DNA of 26,922 nt from Thaumasiovibrio sp043421945 (GCA_043421945.1 JBHOGO010000064.1:1-26922), one strand, 5' to 3'; shown: positions 1-8,730, counted from the first letter of the stretch. Notes: generated from the sequence alone by a model not told the origin. A program made the numbers and translations.

Positions 1-1235
1 GGATTCTGTTCACCTTGATATCACTAGCTTTCATGTTGATGGGGAATACCTCCAAGACGAAGATCTCAATGCTATTAAATTGGTACAGCCGCGACCACCG
101 TCCAGAGCTCAATCAGGTGGTCCTTGAGCTGATTTGTGAGAACCAAGCAGGCCTACCCGTTTATATGTAAGCTCTCAGTGGCAATACCAATGATGCTAAG
201 GCATTTTCTGAAGTCGCTAAGCGGCATGTTCATTGTCTAAAGGAAGCTCAAAATAGCTGCTACTTTATCGCAGATGCAGCTCTATATACAGAAGAAAGTA
301 TTCGCTCACTGGATGAACAACAACAAAAGTTATTACTCGTGTTCCAATGACTATTAAGTTAGCCAAACAAGCTTTACTGGCCCTTGAACCAGAGCAGTTG
401 AGCCGTATCGGCAATGGTTACTCGGGCTGCTGGGTTGACGCTAACTATGGCTCAGTTACTCAAAAATGGCTGCTAGTTCATAGTGAGCAAGCAACCAAGC
501 GAGAGGAAGCAACGTTCTACAAGAACTTAGATAAAAATATAACCAAAGAGCTGAAAGCGCTGGGGCAGCTGATGAAAAAAACAGTTTGCTTGCGCAGTGG
601 ATGCAGAGCAAGCCATGACCGACTTTGCTAGCCAGTGCCATTTACTCGGTTTTTCGCAAACCATCATAGTCAAAGAGCCGATCTATGTTGAACCTGGCCG
701 CCCTAAAAAAGGTGCCGCGCCAGCAGGAAATCACTATTCTATTGATACGACACCTTATACTGACCTAAAAAAAGTCAAATTAGCGAAGCTTAAAGTAGGG
801 ATGTTTATTCTTGCGACCAACGATATTGACAGGGAAAATCTGACGATGGCATCGCTGCTAGAGCACTACAAATCTCAACAAAAGGTTGAGCGCGGATTTC
901 GTTTTCTAAAAAGCCCTGAGTTCCTGACATCTTCAATTTTCCTGAAGAAGCCTCAGCGTATAGAAGCGCTGCTGATGATTATGACGTTAAGCCTTCTCGT
1001 ATACGCGAGTTTAGAGCACAAAATCCGAGAGCAACTCACCAAGACAGAAGAATTCTTACCGAGCATGGTAAAGAACAAGACAACAACTCAACCGTCGGCT
1101 CGATGGGTGTTCCTAAAGTTCGAATGTATCGACACCCTAGAATTTAGTAGTCAAAGCTTCATAACGGGAGTCCAGGAGCACCAAACCCGGCTTCTCAAAC
1201 TGCTTGGGGCTCTATATGAATCGGTTTATTCCTAA
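1..1235 (+). pseudogene. IS1634-like (IS4 superfamily) transposase, broken, 5' end outside window
   Basis: A transposase can be read across this whole stretch only by changing frame. From base 2 it reads SVHLDITSFHVDGEY, shifts near 90-100 into RDHRPELNQVVLELI, meets a TAA at 168-170, and continues ALSGNTNDAKAF. A further shift near 330-340 leads to RVPMTIKLAKQALLAL, and another at the A7 run at 575-581 leads to the C-terminal part (AMTDFASQCHLLGF, then a VERGFRFLKSPEF motif). The order of DSTSFH-like, SGNTND-like and QQKVERGFRFLK motifs is typical of IS1634-type DDE transposases, as known for the family. With at least three frameshifts and a stop the gene is dead. The last open frame ends at 1235. 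Confidence 0.8.
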
Positions 1236-1308
1236 ATGGGCTGCGGAATCTCGGTTTGAGGACACTTTGCCAAGAACCTCTGGCTCACTGGCGTCTCGAA
1301 TAAGTGAT

Positions 1309-1342
1309 AACTTGAAGATGCTCAAACACTCCTCTTCAAGTT
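1309..1342. repeat. Hairpin between the IS1634 relic and the GH43 gene
   Basis: AACTTGAAG at 1309-1317 pairs perfectly with CTTCAAGTT at 1334-1342 across a 16-base loop. It lies just beyond the stop of the minus-strand GH43 gene. Neither side carries a clear T run, so a terminator role is possible but not shown; it may instead be part of the end of the insertion sequence. Confidence 0.4.
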
Positions 1343-1358
1343 AATTAGGTATAATAAT

Positions 1359-2630
1359 TCAGATAAATGATAGAGAAAATACCTTCATGCCAAACATATT
1401 TTCACCAGAAAAGTGCAGTTCTACACTAGCTATATTAAGAGGATTATCAAAAGTAATATCTATATCTCCTTCGAAGCAGTCTTCAATACATATGTTTTTA
1501 ATTATATTTTCAGAAACATTATCAGAGTGAACATTAATCATAACATTGCAATCAATTTTACACTCAACAGTAACATCAATTTTCAAACCTTTAAAACACT
1601 GATTGCTAGTTATATTCGGAAATTCTAGACATGATTCACCATCGTTCAGTTGAACTGCAAATCCTTTATGGCATTCCACTTTCTTTGTGTTTGTAGATTT
1701 AAAATAATTGCAAGCTAGTATTTTTCCTCTATCAGGTTCATACCTACCAACACCAACGCTATTAATTACTATTGGTTCAATTTCCCCATTATCTCTGTAA
1801 TTAACATAACTAATCCAACTATCTCTATAGTATCGATTACCTAAACCTTGACTCATATCACAATAAGTAAAGTACTCCTGATTATTCCATTCAAAGAACG
1901 ATCCGTGCCGACCCTGAGTTAACCCATTGGGCCAAGTATACTTTTTAAATTCGTCTTCAACCAAGTCCTCTCTAACTATAACACCTTTATATTCATAAGG
2001 ACCATAAATATTCTCCGCCATTGCATAAAAACACCCCCACGATAAATAATAAAATTTTCCGCGTTTATGTAGAAAAGCTTTATCATCCGTAGATTCACCA
2101 TATGGCCCTCTAGGATTGATTATTTCTATCTTCCGAGGTTCTTCTGCTAAAGAAATCATATCATTTGACAGTTTCGATATGTAGTAATCAAAAGCACCAA
2201 ATACCAAATATGATGTCCCGTCCTCTTCTTGAAAAATAGCAGGGTCATATCCTTCATCAAAATCATCACTTGAAATTAATGGCCTTTTTAACGGATCCCT
2301 CCAATCTTTTGTAGGATTTTCAGAAACCAATACACCTATTTGCTTTGTACCTTCTCTGACGTCAGAAAAATACCAATAGTATAAATTATTTTTTCTAACA
2401 GCGTCTGTTGCCCAGCATCCATTACTTGGTTCACGTAAATAGGTATCTTCCGGTGATATGACACTCTCTAACTGCCAGTCAACTAAGTTAGTTGAGGACA
2501 AAACCCACCAATCTTTCATGACAAAGTCGTCATTATTTTCTGAAAAATCATGAGAAGCGTACATATAAGCACGTCCATCAAAAATTCTTATATGTGGATC
2601 ACAAACTCCTTTACCCAATATATTTCTCAT
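1359..2630 (-). CDS. GH43-like glycoside hydrolase (five-bladed beta-propeller)
   Basis: About 423 residues starting at ATG 2630; a GTG at 2633 is the alternative, and an AGGG stretch sits just upstream. The N-terminus CDPHIRIFDGRAYMYASHD carries the usual first catalytic Asp of GH43 (about residue 11). WATDAV near 74-78 and EGYDPAIF near 127-133 match later blades, the latter with the pKa-modulating Asp. Where most GH43 enzymes have Glu-Gly-Pro (the general acid), this protein reads TDDKAFLHKRGKFYYL (about 181-196), so the acid is either Asp or another residue. The last 110 or so residues look like a separate beta-rich domain, perhaps carbohydrate-binding. No signal peptide is visible, so it probably acts on imported oligosaccharides. 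The gene is visibly more AT-rich than the rhamnosidase and sulfatase genes, which suggests separate acquisition. Exact substrate is unknown. Confidence 0.75.
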   Translation of the reverse strand: MRNILGKGVCDPHIRIFDGRAYMYASHDFSENNDDFVMKDWWVLSSTNLVDWQLESVISPEDTYLREPSNGCWATDAVRKNNLYYWYFSDVREGTKQIGVLVSENPTKDWRDPLKRPLISSDDFDEGYDPAIFQEEDGTSYLVFGAFDYYISKLSNDMISLAEEPRKIEIINPRGPYGESTDDKAFLHKRGKFYYLSWGCFYAMAENIYGPYEYKGVIVREDLVEDEFKKYTWPNGLTQGRHGSFFEWNNQEYFTYCDMSQGLGNRYYRDSWISYVNYRDNGEIEPIVINSVGVGRYEPDRGKILACNYFKSTNTKKVECHKGFAVQLNDGESCLEFPNITSNQCFKGLKIDVTVECKIDCNVMINVHSDNVSENIIKNICIEDCFEGDIDITFDNPLNIASVELHFSGENMFGMKVFSLSFI

Positions 2631-2741
2631 CACTAACCCTGCGTTAAATATAAAACCAACAAATAATATAAATGAATTTCAAACAATAACGTCGCATGAT
2701 CTAGTTTAAAGTAAATAATTGGAGTGGTCTAATGAAACCGG

Positions 2742-2785
2742 ACACCTATCTATGAGTGGTACAGTTACCACTCATAGATAGGTGT
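2742..2785. repeat. Perfect 20-bp inverted repeat with 4-base loop
   Basis: The arm at 2742-2761 (ACACCTATCTATGAGTGGTA) is exactly complementary to 2766-2785, with CAGT between them. If the four bases CCGG at 2738-2741 are looped out, the pairing extends outward through ATGAAA / TTTCAT. It lies between an IS3-like terminal sequence (GGAGTGGTCTAATG, 2721-2734) and the start of the IS3 orfA relic. It could have arisen by an inverted duplication of the element's end, or act as a strong hairpin blocking read-through into the element. Confidence 0.8.
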
Positions 2786-2788
2786 TTC

Positions 2789-3082
2789 ATGACCTGATTT
2801 CGTCGTACATTTAGCCCTAAGTTCAAGCGAGAAGCTGCAAAACTATACGGTATTAGAAGCAAGTCGTGCTGTTGACGTTGGACAAACGGTTTTGCGCCGT
2901 TGGGTCGAACAATTGAACGTTGAGCCGAACGGCATTACTCCTACAGCTAAAGCTTTGACATCAGAGCAGCAAAAAAACCAAGAGTTAGAGGCTCGTATTA
3001 ATCGTTTAGAGCGTGAAAAGTCGATTCTAAAAAAGCCACCGCTCTCTTAAGGTCATTCGTTAGCAGGGCTAAGCCACTTTGA
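2789..3082 (+). pseudogene. IS3-family OrfA relic
   Basis: From ATG 2789 the reading is MT-stop-FRRTFSPKFKREAAKLYG. After a shift it continues VLEASRAVDVGQTVLRRWVEQLN and on to ELEARINRLEREKSILKK. This is the helix-turn-helix plus leucine-zipper layout of IS3-family OrfA proteins. An AAAAAAG heptamer near 3029-3035 is followed in one frame by a quick stop and in another by ATALLRSFV, the usual OrfA tail. The early stop and the internal shift make it non-functional. No recognisable orfB with the DDE domain follows; 3083-3337 contains only short, uninterpretable reading frames. Confidence 0.65.
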
Positions 3083-3349
3083 GTTACTCATCGGAAGCAT
3101 AACTGGCTTACTCATGAGTTCAAATTACTTTCAATTTGTGAGGTCGATATCCGGCACTTTAAAGGATTAGCCGAGAAACTCACGATTACGGCTGATATTT
3201 AAAGGTGCACAAACTATGAGCTGTATACCTTAGGGTAGAAGGACTTAAGGATTGTGCTCATCAGAAGCTATCTTCAGGGTCTGAAAGAATCAGGTTTCCA
3301 TAAGAAAAAGCTAAATGTTACCGCTCGTAAAACTTAAAAGGACAGTAAA

Positions 3350-5092
3350 ATGAATACTTGGACGATTATCTCGTTCACCATCTTCACTGCGATGGTGGCG
3401 ATTGTTTCATGGCTCATAACAAGAAAAGAAGACCTCAGTACCAATGAAGGTTTTTTCTTGGGCGGGCGAAGCTTGTCTGGTATGTCAATTGGTTTTTCTG
3501 TACTGCTCACCAACTGGTCAGCAGCTCAATTAATAGGGCTAAATGCACAAGGGTTTAATTATGGCCTGTCTAATATGACATGGTCAGTAACCTTAGCGAT
3601 TGGCGCTGTAATTATGGTTTGCTTCTTCTTGCCATTTTTCATCAAAACACGTATTACCACCATACCTCAATATCTAGAGAAGCGCTTCGGCCCTGTGGCG
3701 CGTAACGTCTTCTCTTTTTGTATATTGATCAACATGGCAGTCGTCGTTTTACCCACGGTCGTTTATGCAGGTGCATTAGGTCTAAGTAAGATGTTTGATG
3801 TTTCTACCTTGCTTAACATCAGTGATGACTCCTCCCTCATTTTATCCATCATCTTAATTACCATTATTGGTGGGGTTTATGCCATCTTAGGGGGATTAAA
3901 GGCAGTAGTCGTATCCGACTTTATCAACGGTATTGGCTTTTTCATCGGCAGTATTCTTATCTTATTTTTAGCGCTTAAAGCCCTTGGCGATAATAGCGTA
4001 ATTGCAGGTACGGTAGAGCTAATCACCAGAGATCCCGACAAGTTCAATGCCGTCTCTCCAGAGACAACCAATATGCCACTGTCGGTCATTTTCACAGGTA
4101 TGATTCTCTTAAATGTCTATTTTTGCTGTGCAAACCAAGTATACATTCAACGAGCAATTGGCGCTAGGTCGCTAGCAGAAGGCCAAAAAGGCATTCTATT
4201 TGCTGCAGTAATGAAGGTTGTCAGTATTCTGTTTTTGGTGGTGCCGGGTATTGCTGCGTATCACCTATATGGCAATGAAGGCATTAAAGCCGATGAGGCC
4301 TACCCTCTGCTAGTAAATCGCTTACTGCCAGATTATTTGTTAGGCTTTTTTGGCGCAATTGTATTTGGCGCGGTCATCTCGACCTTTAACTCAACCGTCA
4401 ACTCCTGCTCAACCATATTCTCAATTAATATCTATCAGCCTCTGATCAAGTCTAAGAAAATTGGTCAAGACCGAACGGTATTTGCTGGCAAGGTGTTTGG
4501 CTCGCTACTGATCCTATTTGTTGCTGTCGTTGCGCCACTGGTTCAACATGCTCCCGATGGACTCTTCATGTTTATGCAGGAGTTTGCTGCGCTATTTGCC
4601 ATTCCAATGTTGCTCCTGATCCTAGCAGGATTGGCACTGAAAAAGGCAACAGCAAAAACGGCTATCCCTGGCGCAGTTTTATACATCTGCCTATATCTGA
4701 TCTTCAAGTTTGTAATCACAGGTTGGGATATTCACTTCTTACACACCAATGCTCTGTGCTTTGTACTAGGCGCCATATTAATTGCCGTACTCACTTACCT
4801 ATACCCGGGTGATGAAAGCATAGCCGAAGCTGCAAATACCAGTGATAAAGAGCCACCAGTACCACTGGAAAATTGGAAGTACCTTCGTATAGGGTGTATC
4901 AGTACCTTAACGCTCGTTGTTGCTACTTATGCTTTAGCGTCTCCAATCGGGCTAGCCGCACCTGTTGAAGATATTCCTATCAACATACTGCGTATAGTTG
5001 CGGTCTCAATCGCTTGTGTATTCGCTATCGACTATATAATTGCCAAGCTTTGGCACAAGCCACAGAACGTTGTCGCTACATCAGAAAATTAG
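3350..5092 (+). CDS. Sodium:solute symporter (SSS/SGLT family)
   Basis: 580 residues, starting at an ATG preceded by AAAAGGA with good spacing. The protein is a chain of hydrophobic helices. Family hallmarks visible are NEGFFLGGRSLSGMSIGFSV after the first helix (the usual xDFxLAGRS-type motif), LTNWSAAQLIGLNAQG in TM2 (sodium and substrate contact region), GGLKAVVVSDFINGIGFF in the middle, and GAVISTFNSTVNSCSTIFSINIY in the second half (a TM8-like sodium-site helix). SSS proteins couple inward sodium flow to uptake of sugars, amino acids or small anions. Position next to GH43, GH78 and sulfatase genes and a RhaS-like regulator makes a sugar or oligosaccharide substrate likely. It is not obviously co-transcribed with the others, since insertion-sequence debris surrounds it. 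Confidence 0.88.
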   Translation: MNTWTIISFTIFTAMVAIVSWLITRKEDLSTNEGFFLGGRSLSGMSIGFSVLLTNWSAAQLIGLNAQGFNYGLSNMTWSVTLAIGAVIMVCFFLPFFIKTRITTIPQYLEKRFGPVARNVFSFCILINMAVVVLPTVVYAGALGLSKMFDVSTLLNISDDSSLILSIILITIIGGVYAILGGLKAVVVSDFINGIGFFIGSILILFLALKALGDNSVIAGTVELITRDPDKFNAVSPETTNMPLSVIFTGMILLNVYFCCANQVYIQRAIGARSLAEGQKGILFAAVMKVVSILFLVVPGIAAYHLYGNEGIKADEAYPLLVNRLLPDYLLGFFGAIVFGAVISTFNSTVNSCSTIFSINIYQPLIKSKKIGQDRTVFAGKVFGSLLILFVAVVAPLVQHAPDGLFMFMQEFAALFAIPMLLLILAGLALKKATAKTAIPGAVLYICLYLIFKFVITGWDIHFLHTNALCFVLGAILIAVLTYLYPGDESIAEAANTSDKEPPVPLENWKYLRIGCISTLTLVVATYALASPIGLAAPVEDIPINILRIVAVSIACVFAIDYIIAKLWHKPQNVVATSEN

Positions 5093-5175
5093 CGACAATA
5101 AGGACAGCCTTTCGTATCCGCCCCATGATCCCACGGGGCGAGTATCAAGAAGTTCCATGGAAGTAAATAGTCAAG

Positions 5176-5418
5176 GTGACTACTCACCGCCCGTTGGGCG
5201 ATGCTTCTTATTTCGCAGGCTATAGCTCGAAATATCGAGTATTACGTAAGCCTACACAAGCAGACACGACCATCCAGCCGCGTTGGTAACTTTAAACTGC
5301 TGCGCCATAACGGTTCCCTTGCCACGATATGCAACTAGGCTATGTGGGGTCTTCTTGGTCAGTCAGTCAGTCAAAAATTTGTCTTTTCTTTCTGCACTTG
5401 GTTTTCGTTACAAAAATT
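5176..5418 (-). repeat. 240-bp repeat, copy A (probable right end of an IS200/IS605-type element)
   Basis: This unit runs from GTGACTACTCACC to GTTTTCGTTACAAAAATT and recurs in the same orientation at 18830-19068 with only scattered differences. It contains short hairpins: CGCCC-GTT-GGGCG, and CTCGA-AATA-TCGAG nested within AGGCT...AGCCT. On the minus strand it reads GWMVVSACVGLRNTRYFEL then EASPNGR before the GTGAGTAGTCAC end, which resembles a TnpB C-terminal tail followed by a transposon right end. Under that reading it also covers the DNA that encodes the omega-RNA scaffold. The repeat is certain; its identity is inference. Confidence 0.7.
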
Positions 5419-5435
5419 CAATAATACAGCTTTTA

Positions 5436-5555
5436 AATTGCTATCGCAAAGCCAGAAAGAAAGTCGCTCGCATCCAAGTGTCATCGGACAATAAAGATTG
5501 TTCGATTCCTAAGAAACTTTTGGACAAAAACGCTTTACAGTTTACGCTAAATTAG
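5436..5555 (+). pseudogene. Possible short TnpB fragment
   Basis: The frame reads NCYRKARKKVARIQV, then a DNKDCSIPKKLLDKNAL-like stretch. This resembles the basic helix of TnpB just before the conserved Glu segment (compare KSKIQKTHTRIANCRKD in the tnpB copy at 26.8 kb). It adjoins repeat copy A but lies on the opposite strand. The match is short and the frame ends at 5555, so this is a weak call. From 5556 to 5865 I see no gene. Confidence 0.25.
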
Positions 5556-5865
5556 CATTTCATGAATAACTACAAGTATCGAAAAGTTGGTTGGTGTAGT
5601 GGCTAGTATGGATGGTACAGATCACCCTCATATCCAAAATTGCTTTTTCAACCCTATATGTTATATTCAGCGCCAGTTTGAGGGAGTAGCTATTTTGCTT
5701 TGCCTGCATTGCAAAAGGTTGCATCAACACATTTGACCACACGTCATGGTGTAACCAGTGATACTTTTGTATCTACCCAGCGAGACTCGAGCAACTTACA
5801 CACTTTAATGCGAGGGCTAAGTGTGGGGTTGTTCGTGTTTTATAAGCCCTCCTATAAACAAGTTT

Positions 5866-6855
5866 ATGACCACTTTTTTACTACCATCTTTAGCATTATT
5901 ATTTGGCTTCGTCATTCTGTCATTCAGCGCAGATAGGCTTATCTCAGCATCGGCAACCTTTGCCAAACACTGTAATATATCTCTGATTTTTATAGGTATG
6001 ACTGTTGTTGCTTTTGGCACTTCAGCCCCTGAATTACTCGTATCTGCCGTTGCGGCTTTCAATAATGCTGGGGAATTGGCCATCGGTAATGGTATTGGTT
6101 CAAATATTATTAATGTTGGCCTTGTTCTTTCCGCAGCTGTGTTAATAGCTCCCATCCACGCTAATAAACGCTTTATAAAAAAAGAGTATCCAATACTAGC
6201 TGGCTCAATGCTAATCTGCATCGCACTGATGTCTACAGGTAAGTTAAGTATGTTAGACGGTATTTTATTGGTGACTCTGCTGACCATATACTGCTTCTAC
6301 TTGGCAAAATCCATAAGGCAAGGCGAAATATCTCAAGATGAGCTAGACCTTTTGCCATTAACTAAAAGTCGAGCAGCTTGGGAAAGCCTAGTAATGCTAA
6401 TACTGTTGTTAACCTCATCGAGAATGATGGTATGGGGAGCCGTTCATTTAGCGCAACTTGCGGGTTTAAGCGAACTCACGATTGGGTTAACTATCATAGC
6501 ATTTGGAACTAGCTTGCCAGAGTTAGCAGCGGCGATTGCAGGTGCACGCAAAGGAATGTATGACATTGTATTTGCTACTGTAATAGGCTCGAATATTTTC
6601 AATTTATTGGGTGTAATCGCTATACCCTCGATAGTAAGTAAAGAGCTAATCATTCCAGAGCTAGTTTTTAACCGAGATATTCCTTACATGATTCTTTTAA
6701 CAGCAGTGTTAGGTGGCATGTTTGCTGCTCCCTTACTTAAGTCGCAATTATCGAATAAGGAGCAATCGGCTTACAGCATACACCCTCTAGGAGGGGGCGT
6801 GTTATTAATAATATTCATATCCTACATAACAAAAATCGCTTATTCGATTATTTAG
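5866..6855 (+). CDS. CaCA-family Na+/Ca2+ antiporter (YrbG-like)
   Basis: 329 residues from ATG 5866. A GTG at 5821 is also in frame, but MTTFLLPSLALLFGFVILSFSADRLI matches the usual start of the family, so the later start is preferred; no strong ribosome site is visible for either. Both alpha repeats are present: GTSAPELLVSAVAAFN with GNGIGSNIINVGL in the first half, and GTSLPELAAAIAGARKG with ATVIGSNIFNLLGV in the second. About ten hydrophobic helices are split by a short cytoplasmic loop (QGEISQDELDLL). Such inner-membrane proteins exchange sodium for calcium. It stands alone between insertion-sequence remains, with no visible link to the sugar genes. Confidence 0.88.
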   Translation: MTTFLLPSLALLFGFVILSFSADRLISASATFAKHCNISLIFIGMTVVAFGTSAPELLVSAVAAFNNAGELAIGNGIGSNIINVGLVLSAAVLIAPIHANKRFIKKEYPILAGSMLICIALMSTGKLSMLDGILLVTLLTIYCFYLAKSIRQGEISQDELDLLPLTKSRAAWESLVMLILLLTSSRMMVWGAVHLAQLAGLSELTIGLTIIAFGTSLPELAAAIAGARKGMYDIVFATVIGSNIFNLLGVIAIPSIVSKELIIPELVFNRDIPYMILLTAVLGGMFAAPLLKSQLSNKEQSAYSIHPLGGGVLLIIFISYITKIAYSII

Positions 6856-7259
6856 CTTTTCGAAAACAAGTAAAATGTGCGACGTATTCTTGAGGTCGTC
6901 CGATTCCTTTTACTAACACAACGAAAGCCTACGTGTTATGAACTCTGGGGAAGTCTGCCAAGTAGAACTTCCCTGATGGGTTTCGAACTTTGCATGCACA
7001 GCTCCCACCCTTTTTCTCCTCAACCACCAACTGACGTGCCGAGGGATCTGTAGTGGGTAGGTATTGGAAGTTATCTGTCATGGCCTTTCTGCTACTTAAT
7101 ATTAGGAAAAGTACCGTGATTTCAATAGCACGACCTACCACTGAGTAATTGCTTTAACACCGAATGGGGCAGAAACGTGTTAGCTAGTCTGCCTCTACTG
7201 AGTGACATTCCTCAAAACAGATCAATCTTTATTGGAACTGAGCAAACTTAATGTCCGCT
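6856..7259. other. Intergenic stretch with no confident gene
   Basis: Between the antiporter and the tnpB fragment I see no convincing gene. A 70-codon minus-strand frame at 6929-7141 (containing FQYLPTTDPSARQLVVEEKK) looks protein-like in composition, but I do not recognise it and it has no clear ribosome site. It may be the tail of a decayed gene. Confidence 0.4.
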
Positions 7260-7659
7260 GACACCAAGCAAAAATTGCTGATTGTCGTCGCGACTTCACC
7301 CACAAACTGACTTCCCAATTGATAAACGATAATCAAGTGATTAGCTGTGAAAGTCTGAGCGTAAAAAACATGGCCAAGAATCGAAAACTCGCTAAAGCAA
7401 TTAGCGATGTCAACTGGGGCGAGTTCGCGTGCCAACTTATCTACAAAGCTGAGTGGTACTGTCGAACCGTCGTTCAGATTGATAAGTGGTATCCAAGCTC
7501 TAAGCGCTGTAGTTGCTGTGGTCACGTTGTCGATTCCTTACCGTTACATGTGCGTTCGTGGAAGTGTCCAGAGTGCTTAACTCATGTAAAGATAGTGACC
7601 GAGACATCAACGCGGCACTTAATATCAAAGCGGTCGGGTGGAGCGTAAGTAAGACTTAG
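7260..7659 (+). pseudogene. TnpB C-terminal fragment (IS200/IS605 family)
   Basis: From 7260 the frame reads QAKIADCRRDFTHKLTSQL, then VISCESLSVKNM with the second RuvC catalytic residue (Glu). Next come KRCSCCGHVVDSLP and SWKCPECLTH, the four-cysteine zinc finger. A shift near 7590 moves DRDINAALNIKAVGW, which holds the last RuvC Asp, into another frame ending at 7659. The N-terminal two thirds, including RuvC-I, are missing and a TGA lies just upstream. It cannot make an active nuclease. It retains the 3' end of the gene, where the omega-RNA of such elements is encoded. Confidence 0.85.
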
Positions 7660-7689
7660 TTGGTCACTCGACCTCTAAGCTATACGCGA

Positions 7690-7745
7690 TGAAACAGGCC
7701 CTCCCCTCCGAAGTACCGAAGGCCGTAGGTGGGGGAGGATGTCAA
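7690..7745 (+). mobile_element. Right end of the IS200/IS605 relic (subterminal hairpin)
   Basis: Just after the tnpB fragment, CCTCCCC (7700-7706) can pair with GGGGAGG (7732-7738) around a short irregular loop. The sequence GGATGTCAATG follows, with a TCAA tetranucleotide at 7742-7745. Subterminal hairpins followed by a TCAA-type cleavage site are usual at right ends of this family. The same DNA would encode the 3' part of an omega-RNA. The exact end is inferred, not proven. Confidence 0.5.
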
Positions 7746-7892
7746 TGTGTGATTGCAAATCCTAGCGAGAAATTTGTCGAAATGACGCTTTAGACACGTT
7801 TTTTTTGCACTAAAGGAAATACTATTTCGTATCGAATATTAAAAGTATCAAGGCTGTTAGTTTGATATTAATTTCAAAGGCTTGGGGGTGCA

Positions 7893-8726
7893 ATGATCTA
7901 TCTAAAATCAAGGGATTTTTTCTTAAACTCTAGAAGCAATATCACCACCTATCTTCGCTCCCCGCAAAAGCCATGCCCAGAGCATGCCCACGCATTTGAA
8001 GAAATTATTATTATCTCTCAGGGTGCGGGTACTCATGTTGTCAATGATGTGCCAATGCACCTTAGCCGTAATTACGTATGGTACATAAAAAAACACGACA
8101 GGCACCTATTTGAAGGTGTGAATGGCTTATGCATAAATAACATTCTATTTAAACGCGACGAGTTGCCGATGAGCACTGAGTTAAAGCGCTTTATGCCCAA
8201 CCCCAATAGTCCAGATCCGGGCTGGTTTATTGATGAGAAAACGGCTAGCTATGTGGCATGCTTGATTGAGCGCTTGCACGTTGAAGCTCATCGTGACAGT
8301 GATGAGTCAAGGATCCTGACGCAGGCACTCTTTCAGCAAATCGTTATTGAGCTTTGGCGTGGCAAGATCACGAGTACCCACCGACTCAGCTATGAAGACA
8401 AGCTCACCTATGGGCTAGCCTATATTCAGGAGCATTACGCAGTAATCAACGAGATCGATGATGTTGCAGAGAGCCTTGCACTCACATCACGTAAACTGTC
8501 AGGCGGGGTAAAAAAGCTGACGGGAATGAACTTTAATCAGTACTTACACCACACCCGTATGAGCAAAGCTTACGCTGAGATCCTATATAGCGAGCGTTCA
8601 ATTACTGATATAGCACTGGATGTTGGCTATCAGGATAGTAGCTACTTTGCCACCAAGTTTAAGCAGATCTTTAAGGAAACCCCGAGCGATGTAAGATCAG
8701 TACCAAAAAAGCCTGCGTATCCGTAG
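7893..8726 (+). CDS. AraC/XylS-family regulator, RhaS/RhaR-like
   Basis: 277 residues from ATG 7893, with GGGGGTG upstream. The N-terminal half is an AraC-type cupin: LKSRDFFLNSRSN, then CPEHAHAFEEIIIISQGAGTH with metal or sugar-pocket histidines, then YIKKHDRHLFEGVNGLCINN. These lines follow E. coli RhaS/RhaR closely (HDRHLYE, LCLTNVLY in RhaS as I recall it). The C-terminal half has two helix-turn-helix motifs, DVAESLALTSRKLSGGVKKLTG and ITDIALDVGYQDSSYFATKFKQIFKETPSDVR. It probably activates transcription in response to L-rhamnose or a related sugar. It sits directly upstream of a symporter relic and the rhamnosidase-sulfatase pair, the natural target genes. A rhamnose ligand is inference from similarity and context. 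Confidence 0.85.
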   Translation: MIYLKSRDFFLNSRSNITTYLRSPQKPCPEHAHAFEEIIIISQGAGTHVVNDVPMHLSRNYVWYIKKHDRHLFEGVNGLCINNILFKRDELPMSTELKRFMPNPNSPDPGWFIDEKTASYVACLIERLHVEAHRDSDESRILTQALFQQIVIELWRGKITSTHRLSYEDKLTYGLAYIQEHYAVINEIDDVAESLALTSRKLSGGVKKLTGMNFNQYLHHTRMSKAYAEILYSERSITDIALDVGYQDSSYFATKFKQIFKETPSDVRSVPKKPAYP

Positions 8727-8730
8727 GCTT
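8705..8730 (-). terminator. Candidate minus-strand terminator overlapping the end of the AraC gene
   Basis: AAGCCTGCG (8709-8717) pairs with CGTAGGCTT (8722-8730) with one G-T pair and a 4-base loop. The A6 run at 8705-8710 gives a U run only when read on the minus strand. As a plus-strand signal it lacks the U run. No minus-strand gene is visible to the right, so its role is unclear. Confidence 0.35.

Noticed and set aside
575..581. Programmed slippage at A7 in the IS1634-like transposase
   Set aside because: Other frameshifts and a stop codon in the same gene show it is simply degraded.
3029..3035. Programmed frameshift at AAAAAAG in the IS3 relic
   Set aside because: The gene also has an early stop and another frame change, and no orfB follows, so decay is the simpler reading.
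5100..5140. Terminator after the symporter (CGCCCC ... GGGGCG)
   Set aside because: A short stem with a 10-base loop and no T run; too weak to call.
5040..5225. 61-codon plus-strand frame after the symporter
   Set aside because: It overlaps the symporter's 3' end in another frame and runs into repeat copy A; no ribosome site.
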